Positions 46,266 through 54,090 of a DNA stretch of 64,000 bases are shown one piece after another. The notes below the pieces were generated by a model. The model worked only from the letters and a program-made list of their open reading frames with translations. It did not search any database and was not told the DNA's origin. This stretch comes from Flammeovirgaceae bacterium (GTDB taxonomy: Bacteria; Bacteroidota; Bacteroidia; Cytophagales; Cyclobacteriaceae). The stretch spans positions 992,001-1,056,000 of the forward strand of contig CP054185.1 of assembly GCA_015180985.1 (NCBI GenBank). The letters run 5' to 3'. The first letter of the stretch is position 1, and each line of letters begins with the position of its first letter. The translations under genes and the position numbers were made by a program.

Positions 46266-47045
46266 ATGAGATTAGCCAGTTTATTAGCCTGTGCATTGTG
46301 CATGGGTGTTTCATGGTATGGCCATACCCAGGGAATTGTAAACAAGCTGAAACAAAAGGCTGCCCAGGCAACTGAACGGGCTATTGAAAAAAAGATTGAC
46401 CCAAATTCAGGAAATCAGAACAGCCAGGGTAATCAGCCCGGCAATCAATCCGGCAATCCTTCCAACACCAGCGGGACGGGCCTGGTAATTACCCCACCGG
46501 ATGTGAAGCAGAATATTGCTGAGGCGGAGGCTTCCTTCAAGGCAGGCAATTATTCAGACGCACGCTACGCAATACGGCAGGCCATGTTGGGCGTTGAAAT
46601 GGAGATAGGTCAGAAAGTACTGGCTTCACTGCCCGAAAGTGTGGTAGGCTTGAAAAAAGAGACGGAGTCGGATAAAGTAACCAGCATGGGATACGGATGG
46701 GTAGGTTTAACCATTCACCGCGAATACTCATCGGGTAACAAGCAACTGTCAGTTGACATAGCCAATAACTCAGCATGGATGTCGGCTGTAAATGCCTATC
46801 TCGCATCGGGTGGTTACGCCCAGCAATCATCGGGCGGGCAGCAAAACTGGAAGCAGACGAAAGTGAAAGGGTATAAAGGTATTATTGAATTCAATGAAGG
46901 CTCGGGGTATAAACTCAGCGTACCCATCGGTCAATCATCATTAATCGTGTGGCAGGGGATAAATTTTGCTACCGAGCAGGATGTGATGAACGCAGCTAAT
47001 GCGTTTGACATTGATGGTATAAAGAATAAACTGGGAGAGAAATAA
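46266..47045 (+). CDS. Exported protein, paralogue 1 of a tandem pair
   Basis: A 259-residue exported protein starting at 46266 (MRLASLLACALCMGVSWYGH; the upstream start at 46227 is unlikely). An Asn/Gln/Gly-rich low-complexity linker lies at about 45-75. A helical segment with AEASFKAGNYSDARYAIRQAM and a beta-rich C-terminal domain (VKGYKGIIEFNEGSGYKLSV) follow. It shares both domains with the next gene, so the two arose by tandem duplication; only this copy has the linker. No catalytic motif is seen and the function is unknown. Confidence 0.75.
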   Translation: MRLASLLACALCMGVSWYGHTQGIVNKLKQKAAQATERAIEKKIDPNSGNQNSQGNQPGNQSGNPSNTSGTGLVITPPDVKQNIAEAEASFKAGNYSDARYAIRQAMLGVEMEIGQKVLASLPESVVGLKKETESDKVTSMGYGWVGLTIHREYSSGNKQLSVDIANNSAWMSAVNAYLASGGYAQQSSGGQQNWKQTKVKGYKGIIEFNEGSGYKLSVPIGQSSLIVWQGINFATEQDVMNAANAFDIDGIKNKLGEK

Positions 47046-47055
47046 GTAAGGTATT

Positions 47056-47664
47056 ATGAACAAATCAGTTATCTACGGTATTCTGTTTTTTTCAGCACTG
47101 AATACTTCGGCACAGGAATTTGAGAAGAGCATTGCCAGTGCACGTTCAGCATATGGTTCGGGTAATCTGGAAGATGCGCGGTTTAACCTGGAAGGAGCTT
47201 TACGCGAAATTGATATTGCCATCGGCAAGGAAATTATGAAAGTATTGCCAACAACATTAGGGGGAATGGCTTACAACGCAAAAGATGATAACGTTACCGG
47301 AACATCGGGCGCACTAATCGGAGGACTGTATGTTCACCGCACGTATGGTAAACCGGATGGAAAAAATGTAACTCTTGACATCATCAGCGATTCGCCCCTG
47401 ATGGCCGGAGTAAACGCTATTTTATCCATGCCCATGATTATGAACAGCAGTGATGGCACGCAGAAGGTGATTAAGGTACAGGGATATAAAACCTTACTTA
47501 CTAAGCGCAGTAATGAAAACGGCCAGACAACAGGGTACGATGTGCAAACACCGTTTGGCAACTCCATGCTTACGCTCTATTGCCAGGGGATAACCACTGA
47601 GGCCGAAGCTACTCAACTGGCCAATGCCATTCCGTTGGAGAAGGTGATCAAACTCGCACAATAG
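47056..47664 (+). CDS. Exported protein, paralogue 2 of a tandem pair
   Basis: A 202-residue protein with a signal peptide (MNKSVIYGILFFSALNTSAQ). It aligns with the preceding gene over the helical part (SARSAYGSGNLEDARFNLEGAL, IGKEIMKVLP) and over the beta-rich end (VQGYKTLLTKRS, GNSMLTLYCQGI). It lacks the low-complexity linker of its neighbour. It starts 10 bases after the first paralogue, so the two are co-transcribed. Function unknown. Confidence 0.75.
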   Translation: MNKSVIYGILFFSALNTSAQEFEKSIASARSAYGSGNLEDARFNLEGALREIDIAIGKEIMKVLPTTLGGMAYNAKDDNVTGTSGALIGGLYVHRTYGKPDGKNVTLDIISDSPLMAGVNAILSMPMIMNSSDGTQKVIKVQGYKTLLTKRSNENGQTTGYDVQTPFGNSMLTLYCQGITTEAEATQLANAIPLEKVIKLAQ

Positions 47665-47693
47665 CAATTGGCTCTAATTTTAAATTAGAAGGG

Positions 47694-47714
47694 AGTGAAC
47701 GGACTCACTTTTTA
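47694..47714. terminator. Weak terminator-like hairpin between convergent genes
   Basis: AGTGA / TCACT stem followed by TTTTTATT, with a second AT-rich inverted repeat (TCTAATTT / AAATTAGA) just before it at 47673-47689. Confidence 0.4.
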
Positions 47715-48296
47715 TTCGTTTATCCAGATTATCTTATCATCAACCGGATTGCGGTTGCGAGGTCTTGGCGATTCTTTGAGTGAACCGATATGAAAGAAAC
47801 CGAGGATTCGATCATCCGGGCCAAGACCAAACGCGGTTTTTGCTTCTTCAAAATAAGTTATCCCCCCGGTGCTCAGGTAACAGCCTAAGCCATATGCAGT
47901 GGCCGTCAGATACATGTTTTGAATGGCACAAAATACAGCCCCGGCTTCTTCAATTTCGGGTATCGATTTTTTTTCGTCACGCTTCATATACACCAATACA
48001 ATGTGAGAAGATTCCATGGGTTTGCGCAGCAGGTTTTGATAGCGCTCTTCTTTAAACGTGCCATCTGCCTGAGTTACCTTTTTATATACAGCAGCCTGCA
48101 ATTCAGCCAGTTTTTTTCGGCCTTCACCTGAATACACAATAAACCGCCAGGGTTCAGTGAGTTTATGCGTGGGTGCGCAATTTGCATTTTCCAGAAGTTG
48201 AAGTACAATCTGATCATCAACCGGAATGCCGGAATAATCCTTTGGGAAAACCGATCGCCTGGCCTGAATGAGTGCAGTTGCCTGTTCGGGGTTCAT
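47712..48296 (-). CDS. Nitroreductase-family FMN oxidoreductase
   Basis: A 194-residue nitroreductase-like flavoprotein. IQARRSVFPKDYSG supplies the N-terminal FMN-phosphate arginines. ENANCAPTHKLTEPWRFIVYSG is the conserved second block, and GAVFCAIQNMYLTATAYGLGCYLS the dimer-core helix. Such enzymes reduce nitro groups, quinones or flavins with NAD(P)H; the substrate is not predictable. No signal peptide is present, so it is cytoplasmic. A hairpin terminator at 48334-48355 separates it from the upstream gene. Confidence 0.9.
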   Translation of the reverse strand: MNPEQATALIQARRSVFPKDYSGIPVDDQIVLQLLENANCAPTHKLTEPWRFIVYSGEGRKKLAELQAAVYKKVTQADGTFKEERYQNLLRKPMESSHIVLVYMKRDEKKSIPEIEEAGAVFCAIQNMYLTATAYGLGCYLSTGGITYFEEAKTAFGLGPDDRILGFFHIGSLKESPRPRNRNPVDDKIIWINE

Positions 48297-48333
48297 AGCA
48301 ATTTATTTTTTTGAAAGGTAGTGAGGAAATAAA

Positions 48334-48355
48334 AAAGCCGCGGTTAAGCGGCTTT
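48334..48355. terminator. Intrinsic terminator upstream of the nitroreductase gene
   Basis: Perfect stem AAAGCCGC / GCGGCTTT with a GGTTAA loop. On the minus strand it terminates the lipoprotein gene at 48378-49481, with a T-run following. Confidence 0.8.
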
Positions 48356-48377
48356 GATTTTTTCCTGATCGTTTATT

Positions 48378-49481
48378 CTACTGACCGGGAGTTGGATTTA
48401 CCACCGCATGCGCAATAAACCATACTCCGTCATTGACTACATCCGGATCGGCAAAATTGATTGTATATTGGTAATAGGTCGAGCCGCTGGGAAACTTAAC
48501 CGTATGCCCGTATTGACCGGGCGCGGCCGTAGTTGGCCTGTTATCGGCTGCATAAATGTGCAGTTCTTTCATCGTCCACCCAGTATCAATTATATAAGTA
48601 ATTGTACCAATGGCCGTTGGGTTACCATTTATCACCACAGTAGCATACTCCACAGCCAGCCGCCCAACTTTTGTTCCCTTGGTTATATCGTTTTTGGCAG
48701 CACCGGCATAAATATCAAATGAAAATTCAAGGGGCTCATCAGCATTAATGGCCCAGCCCCAACGGTTTGAGATATTTAACCCCGGCAAGCACTCCGGATT
48801 AAACTCGTTGCAACCACCCTGCACAAAAACCCAGTTGCCTTTAGCGAATGCCGTTTCATCATCGCTCACCGGGGGTTCGGGTGCGCTGCAGCAAATAATC
48901 TTGTACTTCATAATAAAGGCCCATCGGTTAAAGCAAGGGATGGGGAAATCACCTCCGAATGCATGCTCGCCATCCACTTCGGCATACGCAACGAACAGCA
49001 GATTTTTATTGCAATCCAATTTGCGTTTAGCCAGTTCGTCCAGCGAAATGGTGAATGTATATGTGCTGGCGTTATTTGCATGGGCTTTATAAAAGAAGTT
49101 AACCAGAACAGGATTACCCGATTGGGTGCGCGGCATGTCTTTCAGATCGGCACCAACCCACAGAAAAAGTTTTTGCAAACTTTTAGTGGTAAAATAGGTA
49201 ACATACAGATTCTTATCATCGTTGCTGATGGTAACACTGCCCAAATCTTTATCGCGGGCAAACAAATCGTAAACCGCGGGAGCGGTACACGGCTTAACAT
49301 CGGGCGGTAAGGTAAGCGGCCCGTTATCGCCCTTGGGTTTACTGTAACGTGCGGCTGACGAGGGGTCGTATGCTTCCCATAAATCCTCTTCTTCACCGGC
49401 AGCGGCCAGTTCTTCGGCATCCTGAACCTGGCACGATAATACCAAGGCCGGAAAAAGCAGCCATATCAGTTTCTTTTTCAT
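48378..49481 (-). CDS. Lipoprotein of unknown function, two beta-rich domains
   Basis: A 367-residue lipoprotein (MKKKLIWLLFPALVLSC, acylated Cys17). An acidic stretch follows (EELAAAGEEEDLWEAYDP), then a domain with TISNDDKNLYVTYFT and a central Cys-rich part (KYKIICCSAPEPP and GGCNEFNPECLPG), then a C-terminal domain with two internal repeat-like strands. The pattern IGTITYIIDTGWTMKELHIYA is common in bacteroidete surface lipoproteins of unknown function. I cannot name the family. Confidence 0.75.
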   Translation of the reverse strand: MKKKLIWLLFPALVLSCQVQDAEELAAAGEEEDLWEAYDPSSAARYSKPKGDNGPLTLPPDVKPCTAPAVYDLFARDKDLGSVTISNDDKNLYVTYFTTKSLQKLFLWVGADLKDMPRTQSGNPVLVNFFYKAHANNASTYTFTISLDELAKRKLDCNKNLLFVAYAEVDGEHAFGGDFPIPCFNRWAFIMKYKIICCSAPEPPVSDDETAFAKGNWVFVQGGCNEFNPECLPGLNISNRWGWAINADEPLEFSFDIYAGAAKNDITKGTKVGRLAVEYATVVINGNPTAIGTITYIIDTGWTMKELHIYAADNRPTTAAPGQYGHTVKFPSGSTYYQYTINFADPDVVNDGVWFIAHAVVNPTPGQ

Positions 49482-49581
49482 GGGTGTTGTTTGACAATAG
49501 TAAAACTAAGCAAAATTTCCTTAAAAGCCTTCAATTCAAGCGTTTAGAAAGCTAAATAGGTGTAAGTGCCTGTAAGTAACC

Positions 49582-50697
49582 CTATTTTGGGAACATTTTG
49601 GGATCGATGGCGGGGATCAACTTCAAAGCATTTTTGTAGTAAACCTTCTTCAATACCTCATCGGGTAGTTCCATGCCGTACATCCGCCAGAAGGCATGGT
49701 ACCGCTTGTGGTAAGGGAAATACTCATCGGCTGTTTCAAGCACCCGGAAATAGGTAGTGTATTCTTCGGGTACCCACGAATCTTTGCCAAACAGCACGCG
49801 GTCCTGGTAGCGGATGATGAAGTCGCGGGCCGTGCGTGGCTGCCTGCCCAATTCGGCTATTACCGCACCAATTTCAACATACATATTGGGCATAGCGTCC
49901 ATCAGCTCGCCCAGTTTTTTTAAGTCGTTCGGGTACCAGCCCATGTGAGCATTGATGAAGGTTGTCTTCGGGTGTTTTTTAAAAACATTGTGCTGCTCCT
50001 GAATCAGCTGTTCCCATGGTGCCGGATCAGTCTCACTTCGCTTGCGCGATGGAACAGTTTTCAGCTCAAGCCAGCGTTCGTTTTTTTCGTCCATCGGATC
50101 CCAGAAGGATTTCGGGTCGGCTGTGTGAATGAGTACGGGTATTTTAAGGTCTCCGCATTTCGCCCAGATGGGATCGATGCGCGGATCATCCACCCGGATG
50201 CGGTTGCCCTGGCTGTCGCGGGCACTCATGCCCAGGCTCTTGTAAATTTTCAGGCCCATGGCTCCCCGTTTTACATCGGCTTCAAGTAGCTTGAGTGTGC
50301 GTGCCTGCCATTCCGGATTATCAATATCGGTGAAGTCTATATTGGTGAAAAGAATAAAACGCTTCGGGTAATGCTGATTAATTGCCTCGATGGATTTTTC
50401 CAGATGGTCTCCGCTTCTGCGAAACCCGCGACCGCTCAGATTTACCATTACGGCCATGTTGAGTTTATCCATTTCTGCAATCAATGCGTTCAGGTTGCCG
50501 GGCGAGGTCATATCGCCCTGGTGGTTGTGGATGTCGATAAACGGAAATTTGGCACGCGTAAGTTTATGCTCTTCTACCACAAGTGTTGAAGGAGGATCGT
50601 ACGCCTCGAAATCCATTTTTAATTCCTCCTTTTGCTGGCTCTTGGCACAAAAGAACAGGCCGAGAAGGATGGCCGAAGCAGTGCAGCGTAGTAACAT
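49582..50697 (-). CDS. Exported amidohydrolase-family metal-dependent hydrolase
   Basis: A 371-residue protein with an N-terminal signal sequence (MLLRCTASAILLGLFFCAKSQ) and a TIM-barrel amidohydrolase (Amidohydro_2 type). Metal-binding residues can be read in FIDIHNHQGD (HxH), VLIHTADP, FINAHMGWYP and VLFGKDSW. Relatives hydrolyse lactones or decarboxylate aromatic acids; the true substrate is unknown. The gene is 100 bases downstream of the minus-strand lipoprotein's start and divergent from the TPR gene. Confidence 0.87.
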   Translation of the reverse strand: MLLRCTASAILLGLFFCAKSQQKEELKMDFEAYDPPSTLVVEEHKLTRAKFPFIDIHNHQGDMTSPGNLNALIAEMDKLNMAVMVNLSGRGFRRSGDHLEKSIEAINQHYPKRFILFTNIDFTDIDNPEWQARTLKLLEADVKRGAMGLKIYKSLGMSARDSQGNRIRVDDPRIDPIWAKCGDLKIPVLIHTADPKSFWDPMDEKNERWLELKTVPSRKRSETDPAPWEQLIQEQHNVFKKHPKTTFINAHMGWYPNDLKKLGELMDAMPNMYVEIGAVIAELGRQPRTARDFIIRYQDRVLFGKDSWVPEEYTTYFRVLETADEYFPYHKRYHAFWRMYGMELPDEVLKKVYYKNALKLIPAIDPKMFPK

Positions 50698-50851
50698 GGG
50701 TTAAGTTTTACATAAAAATACGTGCGATAAGACCCGGAGGTTAAAGAAACCTATGGGTGTACTTATACCATGTTTGAATGGCACTATTCGTGTATGAATA
50801 CGCTAACCCGTCAAATTTTGATAACTTGGCTGCGTTAAAACAAAAAGTCTG

Positions 50852-51958
50852 ATGAAGTTATCCCGCTCCCTACTCACCTGCTTTATTTTGTTAGTCATCA
50901 GCCTTCAGGCGCAGGACCTGGAAACTGTCCGAAAGAAGATCAAGGCACAGGATTTTAAAGGGGCAAAAGCCGACCTGACAAAAATTATTGACGGCAATCC
51001 GAAAAACAAACATGCATTGGCCTTGCGTGGGGAAGCCCGCATGGGATTGAATGATTTTTACGGGGCCATCAGCGATTACACATTTGCATTGGAAATTGAC
51101 TCCACCTTTGCCGAAGCGTTAAACCTGCGCGGTGAAGCGAAAGTAGCCCTTAGCGATAATGAGGGAGCTATTGCTGATTTTGATAAAGCCATCAGGTTCA
51201 ACCCAAAGTTTACCGAAGCCTATACCAACCGGGGTTTTGCCAAATACAACATTGAAGATCTGCAGGGCGCTTATTTTGATTTTTCGAAGGCACTGGAACT
51301 GGGCCCGCCCGATGCCGATAAATATTTCAACCGGGGTGTTGTAAAAGCAGAGCTGGGCGAATACGTAAGCGCAGTGGATGATTACAACAAAGCGATTGAA
51401 CTTGATAAATCCGATGCCAGCCTGTACAACTACCGGGGGGTGGCCTTTTACAACCTGAGTAATTTTGACCGGGCTATTGCCGATTACAACGAAGCCATCA
51501 AACTCGACCCGAACGATCCGCTGAAGTATGAAAACCGCGCGCTGGCGCGCAGCGCCAAGGAAGATTACAAAGGTGCGTTGGACGATTACAACAAGGCCAT
51601 TGAACTCAATCCCGATGATCCGGAAACACTAAACCTTCGCGGTGTTGTTAAGTTTAATTTAGATGATCATGACGGGGCGATAAAAGATTATACGCAAGCT
51701 ATTGAACTGGACCCCACCAACCCGGTGTACTACGATAACCGTGCGCTGAGCCGCACAGAAAAGGGCGACCTGGCAGGCGCGGTTGAAGATTACTCATCTT
51801 CCATTGAATTATATCCTACTGATCCGGAAACCTTTTACCAGCGGGGCCTTGTAAAACTGCAGATGGGCAACAAGTACGATGCCTGCCTGGATTTTAAAAC
51901 GGCAGAGAGTTTAGGTTCAGCCGAAGCGAAAGCGGCTATTAAAAAGAACTGCAAGTAA
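50852..51958 (+). CDS. Exported TPR-repeat protein
   Basis: A 368-residue protein with a signal peptide (MKLSRSLLTCFILLVISLQAQ) followed by about ten tetratricopeptide repeats, readable as the repeating ALxLRGxAKxxLxDxxGAIxDYxxAIELDP pattern. TPRs mediate protein-protein contacts; the partner is unknown. No catalytic domain is attached. The stop overlaps the lipid kinase ATG by one base (TAATG), a classical coupling arrangement, so a functional link between an exported scaffold and a lipid kinase is possible but unproven. Confidence 0.88.
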   Translation: MKLSRSLLTCFILLVISLQAQDLETVRKKIKAQDFKGAKADLTKIIDGNPKNKHALALRGEARMGLNDFYGAISDYTFALEIDSTFAEALNLRGEAKVALSDNEGAIADFDKAIRFNPKFTEAYTNRGFAKYNIEDLQGAYFDFSKALELGPPDADKYFNRGVVKAELGEYVSAVDDYNKAIELDKSDASLYNYRGVAFYNLSNFDRAIADYNEAIKLDPNDPLKYENRALARSAKEDYKGALDDYNKAIELNPDDPETLNLRGVVKFNLDDHDGAIKDYTQAIELDPTNPVYYDNRALSRTEKGDLAGAVEDYSSSIELYPTDPETFYQRGLVKLQMGNKYDACLDFKTAESLGSAEAKAAIKKNCK

Positions 51959-52926
51959 TGAGGGAATCGGCCTCATCTCACACCCCCCTTAATCCCCCCT
52001 TGAGGGGGGAGATGGGGGGTGTAAAAACGGTTGCCATAATCCTCAATGGAATTTCCCTCAAGAAGGATTATTTCTATATCAAAATTCTGCCTGCACTTCA
52101 GCATGTGGCTAAGGTACACGTGCATGAAACCCGCACCCGGCACGATGCCATTTCGCTGGCTTCTAAAGCCGTTGAAAAACGGTATGACGTTATCTATGCG
52201 GCCGGGGGAGATGGAACCTTAAACCAGGTGGTGAACGGTATGCTGGCCGGAAATGAGAATACGTACAAACTTCCTGTGCTTGGCCTCATCCCGCTCGGCT
52301 CCGGTAATGATTATGCACGCACCGTAAATATTAAATCAGATGCAGGGCATATCATCGGCCTGCTTATGGGGTTTGCCGCCAAGCCGGTAGATGTGGGCCG
52401 CATAACCTTTACCGGTGAGCCCGACAAACCCGTGTGTTACTTTATAAACATTGCTGATGTGGGCATGGGTCCGCAGGTGGTAAAGCGTCTGCTCGACAGC
52501 GGCCGGGTGTTCGGAACAACGTTAACGTACTACACTGCTATTCTGCAAACCTTTGCCACGTACCGGCTTCAAACTATCACGGTGAAAACACCCCAGTGGA
52601 GCTGGCAGGGTAAAGCACGGGTGGTGGCCGTAGGCAACGGCCGGTTTTTTGGCAGCGGCATTGGCATTACGCCCGAAGCCATACCTGATGACGGCCTGTT
52701 TAACTGCTGCATCGGAGGCCGTGTTTCGGCTTTTGATTTTTTAAAACTGCAAGGCAAAATGCGCAGTGGCAGGAGGGTGGTTCATCCGCTGGTTCACTAT
52801 AACCAGGCTCAGTTAGTTGAGCTTACTTCCGATAAACCCTGCATGATCGAAGCCGATGGCGAACTGGCAGGAAACCTGCCGGTTACCATTGAAATGCTTC
52901 CCGGCAGGTTGAATTTTTTGTGGTAA
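51958..52926 (+). CDS. Diacylglycerol/sphingosine-kinase-like lipid kinase, with repeat-encoded N-terminus
   Basis: A 322-residue DAGK-catalytic-domain protein. The nucleotide-binding site GGDGTLNQVVNG and the LIPLGSGNDYAR loop are clear, so it should phosphorylate a lipid hydroxyl (DgkB/YegS group). The first ATG (51958) overlaps the TPR stop. Residues 9-21 (TPLNPPLRGEMGG) come from the palindrome at 51981-52021. The element carries its own in-frame ATG at 52012 (Met19), just before the first conserved strand VKTVAIILNG. Either start can work, and the first 18 residues are probably not native to the family. Confidence 0.88.
   Translation: MRESASSHTPLNPPLRGEMGGVKTVAIILNGISLKKDYFYIKILPALQHVAKVHVHETRTRHDAISLASKAVEKRYDVIYAAGGDGTLNQVVNGMLAGNENTYKLPVLGLIPLGSGNDYARTVNIKSDAGHIIGLLMGFAAKPVDVGRITFTGEPDKPVCYFINIADVGMGPQVVKRLLDSGRVFGTTLTYYTAILQTFATYRLQTITVKTPQWSWQGKARVVAVGNGRFFGSGIGITPEAIPDDGLFNCCIGGRVSAFDFLKLQGKMRSGRRVVHPLVHYNQAQLVELTSDKPCMIEADGELAGNLPVTIEMLPGRLNFLW
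51981..52021 (+). repeat. C/G-rich nested palindrome at the start of the lipid kinase gene (family A, copy 2)
   Basis: 41 bases, differing from the radA copy at 15826-15866 at only two positions. It is read in the same frame and gives TPLNPPLRGEMGG. The two changes alter the third arm (GATG instead of CAAG) and create an in-frame ATG at 52012. Confidence 0.9.
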
Positions 52927-52975
52927 GAAAAAACTCAAACAACCACTTCAAGTGACAGGTTGAAAATTCGCCTGA

Positions 52976-53209
52976 TTAATTGGCCATGAACAGGGCACCC
53001 ATTAAAGAAGCAAAAAAGACGAAGTAGAGAACGACAAAGATGGCCGTCCAAATCAAAGCCGCTTTCGCCCAGTTCGATTTATTTGGGTTATTGCCAGATG
53101 AGAATGCCCAGACAAAGAGCATAACAATTCCTACAACCGGAATTGCACAAATGAGTATGGTGATCATCCAGTCTTTAACCGACATCACCGGGGCTTGTTG
53201 ATTTTCCAT
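52976..53209 (-). CDS. Small membrane protein
   Basis: A 77-residue protein with two hydrophobic segments (IPVVGIVMLFVWAF and the C-terminal AALIWTAIFVVLYFVFFASL), preceded by MSVKDWMITILIC. This arrangement is common in short Bacteroidota membrane proteins near DUF4870-like families, but I cannot assign a role. It stands alone, convergent with the lipid kinase gene. Confidence 0.7.
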   Translation of the reverse strand: MENQQAPVMSVKDWMITILICAIPVVGIVMLFVWAFSSGNNPNKSNWAKAALIWTAIFVVLYFVFFASLMGALFMAN

Positions 53210-53299
53210 AATGTTTAGGGTTTAGTTAATGACTAAAAATAATCGCTTGTACTGAAAAATCCGAGAATTAATTTCATTTTAGAGCCTCATCCAAACACT

Positions 53300-53833
53300 A
53301 TGAATCAGGAACTTGATCGGGTCTTCAGCCGGCTGGAAACCGCGCGAGTAAAGTTAGAAAAGCAGTTTTCTTTGGTAACGGAAGAAGACTGGCAACGTTC
53401 GCCCGGCCCCGGTAAGTGGTCAATGGCCCAGGTGTTTACCCACCTGCTTACTTCCGAAAAACTTTCGCTTGGCTACATGAAGAAGAAAGCGCAAGGCATC
53501 GAACAAGCCGGCACTTCGGGTATGTGGCAATCACTGACTATGCTTATCCTGATCATTTCCCAGCGCCGGCCTATGCTGAAATTCAAAGCACCAAAAGTGG
53601 TGATGGATAATACCCCACCGGCTATGAACAAACAGGATTTGTTTGTGGCCTGGGAAGAATCCCGGTTGGAATTAAAGAATTTTCTGGAAGGAATTAACAA
53701 TACGCATGCGCGTAAACTGATTTACAAACATCCGGTGGCGGGCCGGCTTGATGTACGCCAGGCGCTGGTGTTTTTTGGTGAACACATCCGCCACCACCGG
53801 CCCCAGCTTATGCGCCTTCTGCATAAGAAGTGA
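53300..53833 (+). CDS. DinB-like protein
   Basis: A 177-residue four-helix protein of the DinB/YfiT-like superfamily: N-terminal helix LDRVFSRLETARVKLEKQF, then WSMAQVFTHLLTSEK with a potential metal His (about His48), and a C-terminal FFGEHIRHHRPQLMRLL with further histidines. Members can be thiol-dependent S-transferases with divalent metal, but many are uncharacterised. No partner gene is adjacent. Confidence 0.82.
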   Translation: MNQELDRVFSRLETARVKLEKQFSLVTEEDWQRSPGPGKWSMAQVFTHLLTSEKLSLGYMKKKAQGIEQAGTSGMWQSLTMLILIISQRRPMLKFKAPKVVMDNTPPAMNKQDLFVAWEESRLELKNFLEGINNTHARKLIYKHPVAGRLDVRQALVFFGEHIRHHRPQLMRLLHKK

Positions 53834-53963
53834 GCAGGCCGGCAAATAATCCGTACAATCTTTTCTATACTTGTTCTTTCAAGCGCAGTTCCAATAATGC
53901 ACCGTCACAACACTAAACACAGCCGCCACTGATTTATTATTATGCGTTTGTTTACATCAGCTG

Positions 53964-54030
53964 ATGCTTCGCCCGCTCATGGAGCGGTTCAGCATAACAA
54001 AATCCCTGGTGCCCTGAGTAAGCGAAGGGC
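53964..54030. repeat. Degenerate REP-like palindromes in the gap before the M14 peptidase gene
   Basis: The 257-base gap at 53834-54090 holds two imperfect inverted repeats: ATGCT(53964)...CGCTC-ATG-GAGCG...AGCAT(53995), and GCCCT...AGGGC at 54011-54030. Both look like decayed REP elements of the kind common in this phylum. I see no gene or clear promoter in the rest of the gap. Confidence 0.4.
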
Positions 54031-54090
54031 CTCTGTCAAACATCATGAACATTTAATGGTAATTTAAGGACATCCTAATCGCTAACGTAT

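Noticed and set aside
48378-50697. A shared EAYDPxS motif in the lipoprotein and the amidohydrolase as a sign of common targeting
   Set aside because: The match is seven residues in low-constraint N-terminal linkers and may be chance.
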